This document shows positions 1 through 12,628 of a stretch of DNA of 64,000 nt, one piece after another. A program made the position numbers and the translations under genes. Location of the stretch: positions 2,842,089 to 2,906,088 of the forward strand of contig CAJINV010000001.1 in the NCBI GenBank assembly GCA_905178155.1. Reading direction: 5' to 3'. The notes under the pieces are model-generated. The model saw only the letters and a program-made list of their open reading frames with translations, did not search any database and had not been told where the DNA came from. The number at the start of each line of letters is the position of its first letter. The first letter of the stretch is position 1. The stretch is from Amoebophrya sp. A120. Its lineage: Eukaryota; Sar; Dinophyceae; Syndiniales; Amoebophryaceae.

Positions 1-1455
1 TGTTTTACTTCGGGAAGCCGGTGACTTTGCCGGCTGTTGCGGTCGCGGCTGCTTCGTTTTCCGTGACCCCTCGCAGCTCTTGCTCTGCTTACTAGCAGTA
101 CGTGTACGACTGGTAGACGAGGCTCTTTTATCATCTGCAGCTCGATGTCGATCCCATTCCCATTTTGCCACCGCATCTGCAGTCGCAGGCACGAGCGGCG
201 CGGCCTGTGCTTCATCAGCACAAGGCGGTGCTCCGATCTTCCAGATACAACCAGACACAAGCGTTCCCGCTTGTTTGGCGTCCGTGCCAATAGGTGTATG
301 TCCTGCGGGTGGCGCGGGCTGGCTAGATGACATCGATTGCGCCCTCTGTCGTTCCTCGCTCGCAGGTGTTTCTTCCCCGACCCGCAACCTCTTCAGCATG
401 GCCGTTATACCAGAAATGGCTCCGGATAGTATCGTTGGGGTCTGATGCGATGCAGCTGCGGGCTGCGCCATTTCTTTTGGATCCCTTCCGTCTACCAGTT
501 TCCCTGCGTCAGCAGCGTGATGTCTGCTAGCCTCTTCCTCATAACATGCCCTCCGGTTTTGGTCCTCAGCTTCTTTTTCCCAAGGTGCAACTCCGCTCTT
601 GATCGCGTCTGTGGTCCTCTCGTGAAGATGAACGTCGCACTCGCACGCAGAGTCAGAAACATTAACTGCCGCACCTCGTCCATTTGCGTGCTCTTCGCTT
701 CCAGGCTCTTTGTCCTGGCCCCCGGCGCTTGATGTACTGTAATCGAACACACTCCGAGGGAGCAGCTCCTGCACAACTCCCCGGTGCTGTTGTCCATGCC
801 TTTCATGTCCAGCGGCAGCGGCCTGGAGGAGACGACTGCTCGACGGTGATAGGGAACATGAAGACCCGCCGCCGCCGTCGCTGTCCGTTGAAGAGCCGTC
901 CGAAAGACTATCCTCGTCCTCTTCGGACCTCGTGGTGAACACGCCCTCGCGAAACTCGTCATAACCGTCCTCATCTGAGGAAGTGGAGGACTCCGAATCT
1001 TCGGCAATGTCATCGTCGTAGATCGTTGTCTCGCTGGGCAGCGGCATGGGAATCACGTGCACCGTCGCGGGCTCGTCGGGAAAGGAGACCGATTTCCTCG
1101 TTCTGATGGTGGAAGAAGAAGATTCGCTGATGGTTCGTCTCAGCGACGGAGGGGACCGCGACACGGATTTCTTCACAAGAAGGGCAGATGCAGATCCACC
1201 ACCCGGAGTGGAGATGCTTGCGAGAAGCAGCATAGCCAGTTTCGCTGCATGATTTTTGGGCTTATTCTTCCCTGCTATCGAGGCAACAGGTCGTAGTTCT
1301 GGTAGCTGCCGTGGTAGACGAGCGATGGCCTCTTGATGATATCCCAGAGCAGGCGGGCGTCTCGATCTTGTGATCGGCAGCTGCTTCATTTCGTTTGGCG
1401 GCAGCATTTCGCAAGCTTTGTGCGACAATGCCGGCGAGAAAGTCATAAGGACCAT
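1..1455 (-). CDS. Acidic, low-complexity protein with PP1-docking (RVxF-like) motif; 3' end outside window
   Basis: One minus-strand frame is open from an ATG at 1455 to base 1, giving at least 485 codons without a stop; the C-terminus lies outside the window. The start is the first ATG after an in-frame stop at 1501-1503, but an upstream exon joined through an acceptor near 1470-1490 cannot be excluded. Residues about 121-125 read KSVSF and are followed by a proline/acidic patch, which fits the RVxF motif by which many regulators dock protein phosphatase 1. Then comes a run of Asp/Glu/Ser (about 145-190), a Ser/Gly-rich stretch, and a basic Ser/Thr/Lys-rich tail near the window edge. No catalytic domain or membrane segment is seen. 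Composition suggests a disordered regulatory or scaffold protein. The PP1 link is inferred from the motif only. Confidence 0.6.
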   Translation of the reverse strand, partial: MVLMTFSPALSHKACEMLPPNEMKQLPITRSRRPPALGYHQEAIARLPRQLPELRPVASIAGKNKPKNHAAKLAMLLLASISTPGGGSASALLVKKSVSRSPPSLRRTISESSSSTIRTRKSVSFPDEPATVHVIPMPLPSETTIYDDDIAEDSESSTSSDEDGYDEFREGVFTTRSEEDEDSLSDGSSTDSDGGGGSSCSLSPSSSRLLQAAAAGHERHGQQHRGVVQELLPRSVFDYSTSSAGGQDKEPGSEEHANGRGAAVNVSDSACECDVHLHERTTDAIKSGVAPWEKEAEDQNRRACYEEEASRHHAADAGKLVDGRDPKEMAQPAAASHQTPTILSGAISGITAMLKRLRVGEETPASEERQRAQSMSSSQPAPPAGHTPIGTDAKQAGTLVSGCIWKIGAPPCADEAQAAPLVPATADAVAKWEWDRHRAADDKRASSTSRTRTASKQSKSCEGSRKTKQPRPQQPAKSPASRSKT

Positions 1456-2432
1456 AGTAGAGTTGCGTGTGTAAACTGCAACCTTGTCGGTCAGATGAAA
1501 TCAATCCACTGATAAGCAGATCATACCTTTTGAAGGTTTATTGCAAAAAAAGCTCTAGGAAGAAAAAACTAAAACTCTACACACGGCGACCATACCACGA
1601 ATGTGAGATCTGGATTTCCTGTAAGTTCTTCACAATCACGAAAAATGAGCGAATGAGCTTGAGCAATGGTTCTCATCGGGAAGCAGGAGATCTTCAGTTA
1701 GCTCGGCCAGGTCGGGTGGACATCGACATCTTGATATTAATAGGTGGAATGTAAACCGCGGGCTGTCACCAGCTTGAACCTGAAATGCACGAGTTGATCA
1801 TCTTCTATCTCCACGAGGAACTTGAAGTTGTCACCAGAACAACGGCACATCACGCAATGGATCTTTTTACGCACGCCGCTATCGTGAAGGGCTCGCCACG
1901 CTTAGCAAGTCTGTCAGGAGGAGCGCTGCCACAAGTAGTAGATCTTCTGCTTCGAGGTGGATTTTACAGTTGTTCATACAGGTTCAGGTTGGACAAGTTC
2001 TTGTTAAGTTCTTCTGCGTTCTGTGTTTCAGTTTCCTTACTGGAAGATTATACAAAGTAGTTGTCGCTCGCTGCAACGACGCCTGGTCAAGCGCTCGCTT
2101 ACTGGTCACCTCGCAAAGAAACCAGCTACCGGTGGGCGCATTCATTGTCACATTATATGCACACTCACTCTCTTTCTCTCGCGGCATTTGTTTCTAGTTT
2201 TCTTGGAACGGGAAAGGTTTTTTTAGGTGCTGTTTACCTTCGAAATCACATTGAATTTGAAACAGAAATTCTTTCTTCTAAGTTTTTGGGGTCACCAATT
2301 GGGTTAGATGAAATAAGAAAAAAATGAATTGTTCAGTTCATATTATTTGACAGCGCTCTGCTGCAGACTTGAGATGTGGGTCTTGTTTTAGGTAAGTACT
2401 TGCTTACCAAACCGGGAAAAGTGCCACCTTCT
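1456..2432. other. Intergenic, no gene seen
   Basis: AT-richer stretch between two minus-strand genes. The short ORFs on both strands have no splice-site support and no protein-like composition. It probably holds the 5' flank of the acidic protein and the 3' flank of the next gene. Confidence 0.4.
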
Positions 2433-2998
2433 TCACGTTCCCTTGTCATTTTTGAGGCTTTGCTCGTGCTCCAGTCGGCGTAGCGCGTAAATGTTCAATC
2501 TCAGCAACTCAGATGCTTGCGTCACACCATCGGCGATGTCTTTTTTCTTGTACCGTGCGAAGTCGACCTTGAGCGGAACTTCCAGCTTGCTCACAAGCTT
2601 CTGCATCAGCTCTGCAGCCGCGGCGGATTTGGTTTCTCGGACACCTAAAGTAAGAAGTTGGTAGCGTTATGTGATGAGTGATCTACTTGTGCAAGGGGTT
2701 TTTTGATTTTGAGAGCATGCGCTCCGGCAAGAGGAAGAAGAACTTCGTACAAAGCTCAAAGCGTGATGAAATTTCGAGTACTATCGCAAAAACCTAAATC
2801 AGTTTTTGTTTTACCGATCAGATCACCCGTTTTGTTCTCCGGCTTTTTGTAGCCGGCTTTTTCGTTGAGGACTTCGTGAGCAAGCCGCATTTGAATAGCG
2901 TTCTTGGAACTGGCCCTAGCAGGTTTGGTGGTGTCGCGGTACCGCGCGCCAGGAACCGGGGTGCCAGGGACGATGGGAAGCTGGAATTGTCGGTTCAT
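2433..2998 (-). CDS. Small two-exon protein of unknown function
   Basis: Exon 1 is 2815-2998 (ATG at 2998) and exon 2 is 2433-2644. A GT-AG intron of 170 bp joins them in frame with donor ATCG/GTAAAA and acceptor TTTAG/GTGTCC. The product is 131 aa, basic and mostly helical, with an N-terminal Pro/Arg-rich segment (MNRQFQLPIVPGTPVPG) and a C-terminal half rich in Lys, Leu and Ala (KLVSKLEVPLKVDFARYKKK). No signal peptide or membrane segment is seen. I do not recognise the family. The exon structure is well supported because both frames close cleanly across the intron and the last codon is followed directly by TGA. Confidence 0.65.
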
Positions 2999-3468
2999 AT
3001 TAATTTGGGGTAAGTACTAGTTGATATGATAAAAAGAATGACGTGTGCGCTTCTTAAGGTGAGCGGGAAAAATCCTCTCGCATAGTATTGAGCAATCCTG
3101 AAGGTAAGAGTATCTGCAGACAAGAAGAATCTTATCTGCACACCGGGTGACGTTTCACCGCCCGTTTTAGCAGTGACCGGCCACCTAGTGGGAGTTTGCC
3201 TTTGGCGCCTCCTCTTGCCGCAAGCATTCAAGGACTAGTGCCACTACCTCCTCATCCGTGGCCCACGTCCTAACCTTCGACCAACCACCTGGCCACCCCT
3301 TCTCCTCCGGTGGTCGCCTGGTGTCGAACAGGACTAGCTAATAACCGGCCTAAGCCTGACCGCTGTACCCAAGGGCACTGCAGGTATACGAGATCCTCCT
3401 ATTGATAAAAAGAAAAAGTTGATACGACATAACCATTTTGCATCAAAAGGAAAGCAGGACGAGTAAGC

Positions 3469-6400
3469 TCAGGCTAAGTTAAAAAGCGTCCGAGCAGTTC
3501 TAGTCGTGGTCGTGCTAAGGAGTACTGTCAATCGCACTTCCGGCGCCAAGTCCTCTGGCAGAAAGAAGTTCGCGTTGACGTCCCTCGGGTCCTGGTCCTG
3601 AATGGTCATGAGTCTCTCGAACGCTCCCTCCAGATCGTCCAGAGATTCTTCGATGGTGTCGAGGTCATTCCCATCGCGAACGCCAAGGAAGGCCTTTTCG
3701 ATCTGCCGAACGTCGTCGTTGCTGCGTTCGACGGCCGCGTCGAGTCTGGTTTTTGGTGGGTTTGGCATGATCTACAGGCAAGTACGACTATGGTGTCGCG
3801 CAGTTTGATTTATTTCATGGTGTAGACCGTATTACGAAAGGGAAGGCGTAAAGCAAAAAAGAAACTCAAACAGTACTTTTTCTTCACGACATCTCCTAAC
3901 ACATTCGTGACATCCGCATCCGTGACGGGTTGTCCTCGATGCGCGGACTGCAACAGCAGTTTGATTTTCCGCCGCAAGGGCTCCAGTGTCACATCCTGCA
4001 TAGCCGCGTCAACTTTGGACCGGAGCTTGCGCTTGCGCTCGATAGCGGCTTTGATCAGCTCGTCCTCGGCTGTCGTCGTCTTCACGGCTCTGTCTAACCT
4101 TGCATCACCGGAAAACGCGCTCTCCCGCCGTTCCGTGATGGAGAGAGCAGACTCCTTTGAAGGACCCCGGGTAAAAACGTCCTCTGCGACCGGCAATGGC
4201 CTCGGCAAATCGTCCTCCTCGTGATAGACGCTTTTCTCTCTCGCAAACTCCTTGCTCCGCCTGGTGTGCCGGTCTTTCGCGCGTTTCTGCCGTTCCTCCT
4301 GCTCGCGTAATGCCTCGAGTTTCCGCTGCGCGTGGTAGGCCATCATGATTCTGTCCGACGCCATATCGCGGTGCTTTTGCAGGGCGATTCTGCTTTCTAT
4401 GAGTTGCTTCTCTGCCACGAGCTCGATTTGTTCCTCCACCGCGGCTTCGAACAAGTCTTTCGCGGTAAAAACTGCTTCGGCTTCTTTATGCAGCGCGATC
4501 CGCGCTTCCTCCTCATCTTGTCGCTTCTGCGCGATTATCAAATGCAAAAGTGTCTGGGTCTGGAAGATTGTGACACTTGTCATGCACGCTTTGCGTGAGC
4601 TATGATGTCTGTGATGCATACCCTAGCAATACAGATTTTTTCAGGGCTTCTTGATGCGTATTCCGCATGACAGATGCCTTCTCAGCGTAGCAAAAATTGC
4701 ATTCCCCTTGGTACTCATGCAATACAGATTTTTTTGGAATCCAAATGCAGCATCACAAGTTGCATTCTTCCAGACCCAGACATTTTTACATTTGATAGCG
4801 ATCGCCAGCGCTTCCTGCCGGCTCATCTTCCCCCGGGCGTTTTATCGTATTCAAAAATGTCCCCACACCATAGTTGTAATGCAAGTCTGCATGCTGAAAA
4901 GGTTTCTAATGCGGAGCCCCATGAGAAGCATTTTCTAGTCGTGTTGTGGAATTTGTCATGCTCCAAGCAGCATGGTATACTAGATCTGTGATGCTACTGA
5001 ACTACATCAAACAGCACTACACTACGAATCCAAATTTGTCATGCGAAACAGCCAAAACTTGTGGATTTGTCTAGCCGATTCCCCATCTTGACTATGGTGT
5101 GGGGACGTTTTTACTCAGGATACGTTTTTCTGAATCGCGATCGCCGCGGCCCGGCGATCGGCCTCCTTTTTCGCGAGCCGCGCTTGCCTTTCCACCTCGA
5201 TTTCTGCTTCTTTCCTTTCCCGCTGGATTCGCGCTTCGTTCTCCTCGATGACTATTTTTTCCGTGGATTTTCGGAACGCGTTGGCGATCGCGAGGGACAG
5301 GAGTTTCACGTTCTCTTTCGATTCGTTCAGAATCTTGTCCCGCGTCTCCTGTTCCTTCCTGCGCTTTTCCCGTGCCTCCTCCTCCGCGATCCTCTCCGCC
5401 TCCTCCCGAGCTTCGCGCTCGATGCGTTCTCGCTCGATCCTCTCCTCCTCCGCCTGCGCGGCCTCGAGTTTGGGGAGCCACTCGACTGCGCCCTGCACGA
5501 TGGAGATCAACGCGTTTCTCAGTTTCAGCTTCCGGATGCACCGGACAATGGTGATACCCGCCTCTCGTTCCGCGTTTTGTTGCTCCAACGCTTCTTCCTT
5601 CGCCTTCAACCTTCTGACCGTCAACATCCAATCCGTCGCACCGAGGAAGAACTGCCGGAGAGTCTCCCGCAGTTTCCTGCCGCGCCACCATTTCTGGACG
5701 AACAAAACCGCTTTTGTTTCCGCTGCAAACTTGATCGCAAAGGCCTCTTCTTGTCTCTGTTTTTCCAGCGCGCGCAGGACGAGTTCCCGCATGTTTAGCC
5801 GTAGCCTCGTCCGACGGTACCACTTCTGCAATTTCGTCGCTTTCTCCCGTTCCAGCTTCCTTTTCGCCCGTTCTCGTGCAATCTGCTCCGCCTTCTCCTC
5901 TTTCGCCTTTTGGTTGCCGACCCGGAATTTCATCGGAATAGCACCGGACGCTGATTTCTTCACCGCAAACCGGACCTGCCTCGCCTTCCACTGCCTCTGC
6001 AATTTTCGTGCCATGTCGTCCTGTTTCTGCCGCCACGCACGCTGGGCGTCGACGGCCTTCTGCGTCATGACGGTGTGCGCGAATTTCTTCTTGCCGAAAA
6101 CCGAACTCCGGATGGTTTTCTTCAGTTTCCTGGCCCGCCAAGATTTCTGGATACTCTTTGCCGCTTTGTTTTCCAACTTGTCCCGCGCTACCCGCTCGTC
6201 GTGCGCAATGTTCGCGGCAACCAGCCAGGACATGAAGACTGCGCCGGAGACGATTTTTCGCGTCTGGCTGTTCCTGTGTGCCTTCTGCAATTTCACCGCC
6301 GAGGTATGCTCGAGCCGGATCCTCTCTTTTCTCTCTTCCTCCATCTGCAAAATTTGCAGCTCCTTCAAATACGTGCCGCCTTTGGTGAACACTTCCTTCA

Positions 6401-9400
6401 ACTTCGTCCGCATCTGGATCTTTCGCCACGATTTCTGCAGTTTGTTCGCGCCCTCTTCTCGCGCTGCGTCCATCGCAGCTTTCAATTCCGCTGCCTTCTT
6501 TTCAGCTTCCGCCTTCGCTTCCTTCCGTCGTTCCGCCCGAACTCGTTTCGCCAAATTCGCACCCTTCTTGCTCAATCTCCGGAGCGCCCTGCGGATCTTG
6601 TTTGCCTTCCAGCTTTTCTGTAATTTCACTGCCGCATCCGCTTCAAACTGGTGTCGGACGAGTTCCTTCGCGTTGATCTCTTTGTTCACTAACTGCTGCA
6701 AAATCCTTATTGTCCGTCTCGCGCGGAACCAATTTTGGATTTTTTTCGCCGTTTCCTTCCAGTGCTGCTTTGCGACGAGTTTCTTGATGTCAATCTCGCC
6801 GTGGATCGCCATGCTCACGTATCCGCGCAGTTTCTGTGCACGGAACTTGTTCTGCAACTTCCCCGCGTACTCGTGCCGCAATTCCTCCGCGCGCTTCTCA
6901 TTCGCGATGTCGTCCAGCCGCTGTTGCTCCAGTAGTTTTGATAGGTCGACCGCCCCAGAAACGACGCTGCGGAGCAAAGTCCTGGTTCGCCGTCTCCGAA
7001 TCGCGCGTTGCACTTTCACCGCGGCAATGGTCATCTTTTTCCTCTCCTCCTCCTCGGCCTCTTGTTTCAGCTGCTTCAGCCAGTCTCCGGCGGATTCGAA
7101 TACTTGTCGCAGTCTTTCCCGGGAACGCATCTTCCTTACTGCGAGCTGTAATTTGTTGACCGCTGCAACCTTTTCTTCTTTCTCTTTGGCCATCAGGATC
7201 GCTGCCCGCGCATCCGCCTCGGCTTTTGCTTCTTTCCTTCTCTCCGCCCGCACTCTTTTAACCAGCGCGCGACCGTCGATTACCGCCGCGACCAGGGCTT
7301 TTCGTATTTTCCCAACCTTCCAGCGGTGCTCCAACAGCCGTACCGCGTCGACGCGCCGTTGGTGACGGACTAACTCTTTGATGTTGACCTCCTTCCTATC
7401 CTGAGTAAAAACGTACCCACACCAGAGTCAGGATGGGGATTTTGCAACACAAGCCTAGGAGTTTTGTGAGTCACGCATGACAAGTTGCACTCTGCAGTGT
7501 AGTGCAGGTTAGCAAGTGCAGCCGCGTCACAGATTCATCTGCTCATCCTGTTCACAGCATCACAAATTCCAAAACACGATTGGAAATGGCTCTCATGGGG
7601 ATGCGCATTACAAGTCTTCCTGTCTTTGCAAATCTGCATTACAACTCTGGTGTGGGGACGTTTTTACTCAGGATACTTTCGGATCGCGATGCGGATAATG
7701 TACCGAGTTCGGGACGCACGAAAGCTAAACTGGATTTTCCGGGCCATCTTGTCCTGCAGTTTCGCGCGTTCCCGCTGCGCCTCGGTTTCGTACTGGTGCT
7801 CGACGAGCTGCTGCAGATCGACAACGCCCCAAATCGCCTGACGAAGGAGTTTCCGCATCTTCTGACTGCGAAACTGCCTTTGCAGCATCGTCGCGTACTT
7901 CAGTTGTTTCTCTGCTAACTCCCGTTTTTCATCTTCGATCCTTTGCTTCTCCAATATCTTCGACAAATCGACCGCACCGGACACGATTTTCCGCATCATT
8001 TCGCGAAATTTGTTGTGCCGGTAGCGCCGTTGTACCTTGATGCAGGCCTGTTTCAAAATGTAGTTGTTCACCACGTCTTTTAACGGGATTTTCTTTTTCG
8101 TCCACCAGGGCCGGCACGCCGCTTTGATGTGTCGGACAAAGACCCTGCAGCGCCACGACCGCTGGACTTTCTGCACCGCTTCTAGCCTTCTTTGCTCGTA
8201 CACTTTTTCCCGCAAGTCGAACTCGCCGTACATTGCCTGCAGTAACTTCTTCCGCAGCTTCGCCGTGTTCCACATTGCCTGCACTTTCCGGACTTTTGCC
8301 TCTTCGAGTCTCGCCCGCTCTTCGGCCATTTGAATCCGGACTTTCACGAGAATCCCCTTCAGCGCCTCGCGCCACTTCGCCGCGCGGTAGGACCGGACTA
8401 GCCTTCTCGCCATTCGCTGCCGCTTCATGATGTCGAGGAAGACGTAGACTTCCCGTCGGAATCTCGCCGCGCGCACCGCTCTGATGAATTTTCTGGCCGC
8501 ATATCCTATGTAAAAACGTCCCCACCCCAGAGTTCTTGTCATGCAAATCTGCACGGTAAAAATGCTTCTCATGCGGAGCCCCATGACAGGCATTTTTTAG
8601 TTCAGTTTGGCAATTTGTCATGCTCCAATCGGCATGATGTGCTACATCTGTGATGCTGCTTAACTAGCTAAACAGGATTGCACTACGGGGCCAGATTTGT
8701 CATGCAGAACTCCCAAAACTTTGGGATTTGTGTTGCAGACTTCTCATCTTCACTATGGTGTGGGGATGTTTTTACACAGGATACCGCGCGCTTTTTCCTT
8801 AATTCCAACATCATTTTTTCGATCGCGCGTCGGAACTTGATCGCCTTGTAGGAGAACCCGATCTTGTTGCACGCCCGTCTGCACTTCGCTTCGTGCGCTT
8901 TCCTGATCCGCTCCGCCTTTTGCCTCCGCGCCTCCAAGTGCATCGCGTCAATCAGCCAGCGCCACTTCACGATCCGCGTCCAAGAATGCCACATCTTCTG
9001 GATCCGGCAGGCCGCGACCCGTCGTTGTTCTAGTCTGGCCAGCCGCTCCTCCTCGGCGATCCTGCGCTTTATCAACCGGTTGAAATCCACCGCGCCATCG
9101 ACGACCTTCTTGAAAAGCCACCGCATGTGCCGGGTTTTCCACCACTTTTGGATCAAGGTGGAGGCTTGCTTTTCCAGCGCGTCCCTCTCCTCTTTGTCTT
9201 CTTTCGCCCGCTGCTTGTGAAGTTCCTCCTCAATGTCGAGCGCGCCCCAAAGGGCTTGCATCAACTTCGCGCGCATCTTCCTGCCGCGGAAGCGTCGCTG
9301 CACCTTGATCGCCATTGCCGTCTCGTGGTGGAAAATGTCAACTTCTCTTTGCTCTTTCACCAATTTCCGTAATTTAATTTCCCCCGCTACTACTTTTCTC

Positions 9401-12400
9401 ATCAATCGATGCATGTTCCTCACCCGAAGTTTTCTTTGAATCACCCTGGCCGCTCGTTCCCTTCGGTCGGCGATGATCTGTTGCTGCAATGCCGTCGGCC
9501 AGTCTTTCATGCCGGAAACGTAATTCCCTAATCTCGATCGAAAGACCCAAATTCGCAATAAGCGCTTCAGCTTCGCCGTGGCGCGCTGCCTTTTCGTTCC
9601 GTACAGCTGTTGCTTCAGCCACTCTTCTTCACCCGGATTTTCGAACTCCAACGCGGACTGGTCCGGCCACGCGATTTTCCGCCCGTCCGGGAGACGCAAA
9701 CAGTCGAACTGCGGCTTCCACGTTTCCCGTGCTCGGACGCTGCTGTAGATCTCCAAGCTGGCGACGAGGTCCTCCATTTGCGCGCCGTTCACGTCTTTTA
9801 ACAAATCAACGTTCTCGACGTGCGCAAAAGTGTCGAGCTCTAGCATGAGGGACGCGATTTCGCGCTCATCCTCCAGGGAGGAGAGCGCGACGATGGCCTC
9901 CACCATCTCCCGGGTGAAACTGGTCGTGAAGGAGAGGATCTGGGTGATCGAGTGCTCGCTGATCTTCTTCTCGTGCTTCACGTAGTCTGCCTTCATCCTG
10001 CGTTTCCTCGCCCTGTTCCGCGCGGAGAGTGATCGATTGTCATCCTCATTCGCAGCGCCACCACCTGCGGAATCCGACTTTCCGGTTATGGCGTGCGAGT
10101 CGATGCCGTGGTGAGTGTTTTTCTTGCGGATGACACCCATGCCGAGAGTCGGGTCAGTTGCAGGCCAGCCAAACCTGAAATGAATGTTTCTGCGATCGTA
10201 CATCTACATGCCAGAGTAGTACTACAAACATATTCGAGAACCTGATCCACATGATGGATGCAAGAGCAAGAGAAGATCAATGCTACGAAATCGAAACTCG
10301 GTCTGGACGAGGGACCAACAAAAGAGGAAAAAAACTATCGTACTTCCCCGGCCCGACAAAGGGTCCGTCCTTCGCGGCAGAAAGGGTTGGCGCCGGGGGC
10401 CCGCCCCGAAAAGCCGGCGAGAAATGCATCAACTTCTGGGATGGCGGAGCTTGAATCAGAGGCCCGTAGCTCGGTGCGGGCCCCGCCATAGACGTAGACG
10501 AGGACGACCCGCCGTATTGCGTAAAATTCTTCATCGCGCTTCGTGGCCCCGTTGTTCCCGCCGCGACGTCCGGGCTGTGCGTCCGCTGTCTCGTCGCTAT
10601 CGACGCCGCGGAAGACTTGGTCAGACCGAATTTTTGCTTCGACGGCGATTTGCTGTAGGAGTAAGCAGAATCCGCTCTATCGGGCTGGCCTTGATTTTGC
10701 GCCGTTGCGCCAATGTGAAAATCCCTTCCGAAAACGGATGAGGACAGTGCTATTTCCTCCTCCTCGCTCTCTTCGTTGCGCCTTTTGTTATTGTTGAAAG
10801 CACCAGCACTACTTCCTGCGCTAGCTGTATTATTTCCAGGTGGTGGCCCACCAGGATGGTAGCCGGCAAACGGCATGTTGGAGGTGCCGTACCCGTAACT
10901 TCCTACCGCTGCTCCAACGCCCGCACTCTGTCCAGTTTGGTTCTGTCTGATCCCCGGGTGCACACGCAGTTCCACCTGCTTAAATTTGTTCCTCAATTGG
11001 TCGGTGTAGGTGTGGAGATCCAGCAAGTCCGGCCCATGGTGGTGGTAGTGGTGCTCCTGTGTGTTTCGTCGCACGGCGCCGAAAAGACTTAATCCGGCTG
11101 CCCACGCACCGGGGTTCACGTGCTCTCCGGCTTCTGCTGGCTGAGCACTACTTGCCGCAGCTGCGCCACCGTAACTTGATGTGGTGACAAACTGTACACT
11201 AGTACTTGCCGCTGCAGCGGGAGTCGTGCTCGAGAAAAAGTTACCTAACATTGAGGATGTGGTAGCAGCAACAGGTGCTGGTCCGGTTTTCGCCGAAGGC
11301 GGTGCGCTCGTTTCTGCGACGTTCATCTGCATGACGTTTGGATCTGGGGGCCGATTCCCGTGCAACCCTCGCAGGTCCAGCGCAGGGACGGGCGCTGTTC
11401 CATCGACTTTCGCCTTCTTATTCGCAGCTGTATCTTGTTGCCCGGGCACCTGATCTCCAGCCGAATTTCCTTTTGCACCACTGGCCTCCTCCGCGAACAG
11501 GAACACGCTTGGCCTCTTCAAGTTGTTGAATGTTTGCTTCGGATTGAAGCTGCTTGAGGACGCCGATGCTGTTTGAGTCGCGATGAACCTCTCCGACCGC
11601 ACAAAGTTCGTCGTGTTGCTTGTGCCGGCAGTTGCTTGCTGCGCATGATTCGTCGTAGTTGGGCGAGAGTCAATCTTCTTGGCACCGATATTTGCCGGCC
11701 TCTGCGGCAGTGTGTCGGAGGAATCAGAATGCCTGGCGACACGAGCTATTGACGCAATGGCATCGTTATTGGTGGTGACCGAAGACGCACTGGACGACGA
11801 TGAGGCAGAGCTCGGAAACGAAAACTGATTCGCAGCGGGTCCAGCAGAGGTTCTTCTAGCGTTCGCTCCCAAATAAAGCATCTGTTGACTTTTGCTCTGC
11901 TGCATTTTCTGGTTTATCCCGGTAGTTGTGCCACTTCTTGTCGCTCCCGCTCTCGCTCCGCCGCCGAGAACCGGAGATCGAAGGGAGATCGGTGACCGCA
12001 TTGGCGATCGCATGCGCTCATTCATGATGTCACGCGACCGGAGTGGGCTCGTTGCGATGTGTTTTGCAGCAGGTGGTGGTGCACCTCCTGTGAGCCGAGA
12101 ATTTTGCTGCTGCGCACCAGCATTTTTCTGGCCCACATTGTCTGGGGGCTTGTCTGCTGAGGTCGGCGGCCTCGCAGAGGATGCTGATGACGCAGACGAG
12201 GGCGTCCGCATCGATACTGGCAACGCGCCCGCGACCGTGAGTTGTGGCGTTTCCAATCGGATCTGCTGCTTCACGATTTTGATTTGTGGAGGCGGCCTGC
12301 TGTCCCTACTTTGCACGGGACCACTGGCAATCGTGGCTGGCTCCATGTGCTGAACGACATACTTGCCAACCGGAAAATTCCACGCAGTGCTGCTACTTGA

Positions 12401-12628
12401 CGTCGCACTGGAAGAAGCGGACTGTGGAGCAGTGGGTCCTGCGCCTGTTCCGCCTACGTGCAACAAGCCGACGGAGGTCCTCGCCGGCAAGAGGGATGAA
12501 GTCACGCTTGTCCGCTTCGGCCGCTCCGTGCTGGCACGGCGCCCGGCGACCGAGATGCCAACCTGGGGAACACCTGGGTCGTCATCTACACGGTGACGAC
12601 CACTGTCTTGCATGCTGCGGCCACTCAT
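3469..12628 (-). CDS. Giant IQ-motif repeat protein (calmodulin/centrin-type light-chain binder)
   Basis: Exons: 10344-12628, 8784-10174, 7676-8496, 5123-7391, 4798-4837, then 3810-4530 if read to the first stop (2508 aa). Alternatively the last exon stops at a donor at 3888 and joins 3469-3771 in frame (about 2583 aa). I favour the spliced form because the read-through tail looks like translated intron. Introners account for four introns; the first is GT-AG (10175-10343). Residues 1-750 are Ser/Ala/Pro/Gln-rich and disordered, ending in a GPGK motif like sperm-tail PG-rich repeats. From about residue 900 onward come some 25 IQ-like helices (IQKWW, VQRRFRGRKMR, IQKSWRARKLKK), many followed by a spacer of the type VVxGAVDLxKLxxxQ, so the unit is roughly 45-60 aa. 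IQ helices bind calmodulin, centrin or myosin light chains. There is no motor, kinase or calponin-homology domain. A flagellar or centrosomal scaffold is inferred. Confidence 0.75.
4536..4797. mobile_element. Introner, family A (262 bp), intron in IQ-repeat gene
   Basis: Inverted ends carry CTGGGTCTGG and its complement beside TATCAAATG/CATTTGATA. Flanking 5-bp duplication GCGAT at 4531-4535 and 4798-4802. Removing the element and one duplicate joins ...EALAIA to QKRQDEE in frame (phase 2). Closely similar along its whole length to the element at 53513-53777. Confidence 0.9.
4843..5122. mobile_element. Introner, family B (280 bp), intron in IQ-repeat gene
   Basis: Ends carry the family-B repeat AAAACGTCCCCACACCATAGT and its complement next to TATCC/GATA. 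Flanking duplication CGTTT at 4838-4842 and 5123-5127. Removal restores ...AIQKNARGKMSRQ in phase 1. Only a 40-nt exon separates it from the family-A element at 4536-4797. Confidence 0.9.
7397..7675. mobile_element. Introner, family B (279 bp), intron in IQ-repeat gene
   Basis: Family-B ends (GAGTAAAAACG... on both sides). Flanks CTTCC (7392-7396) and CTTTC (7676-7680), a duplication with one mismatch. Removal joins RIAIRK to EVNIKEL in phase 0. Its interior matches the element at 22555-22833 in the same orientation. Confidence 0.88.
8502..8783. mobile_element. Introner, family B (282 bp), intron in IQ-repeat gene
   Basis: Family-B ends with TATCC/GGATA. Flanks CCGCA (8497-8501) and CCGCG (8784-8788), 4 of 5 identical. 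Removal joins ...LRKKRA to ARKFIRA in phase 1. Its interior is most like 4843-5122, the second subfamily of B. Confidence 0.88.

Noticed and set aside
5248-7365. Plus-strand ORF of 705 codons across the IQ-repeat exon
   Set aside because: Shadow of the minus-strand coding sequence; its composition (Ser/Phe/Arg-rich) mirrors Lys/Glu/Ala codons on the other strand.
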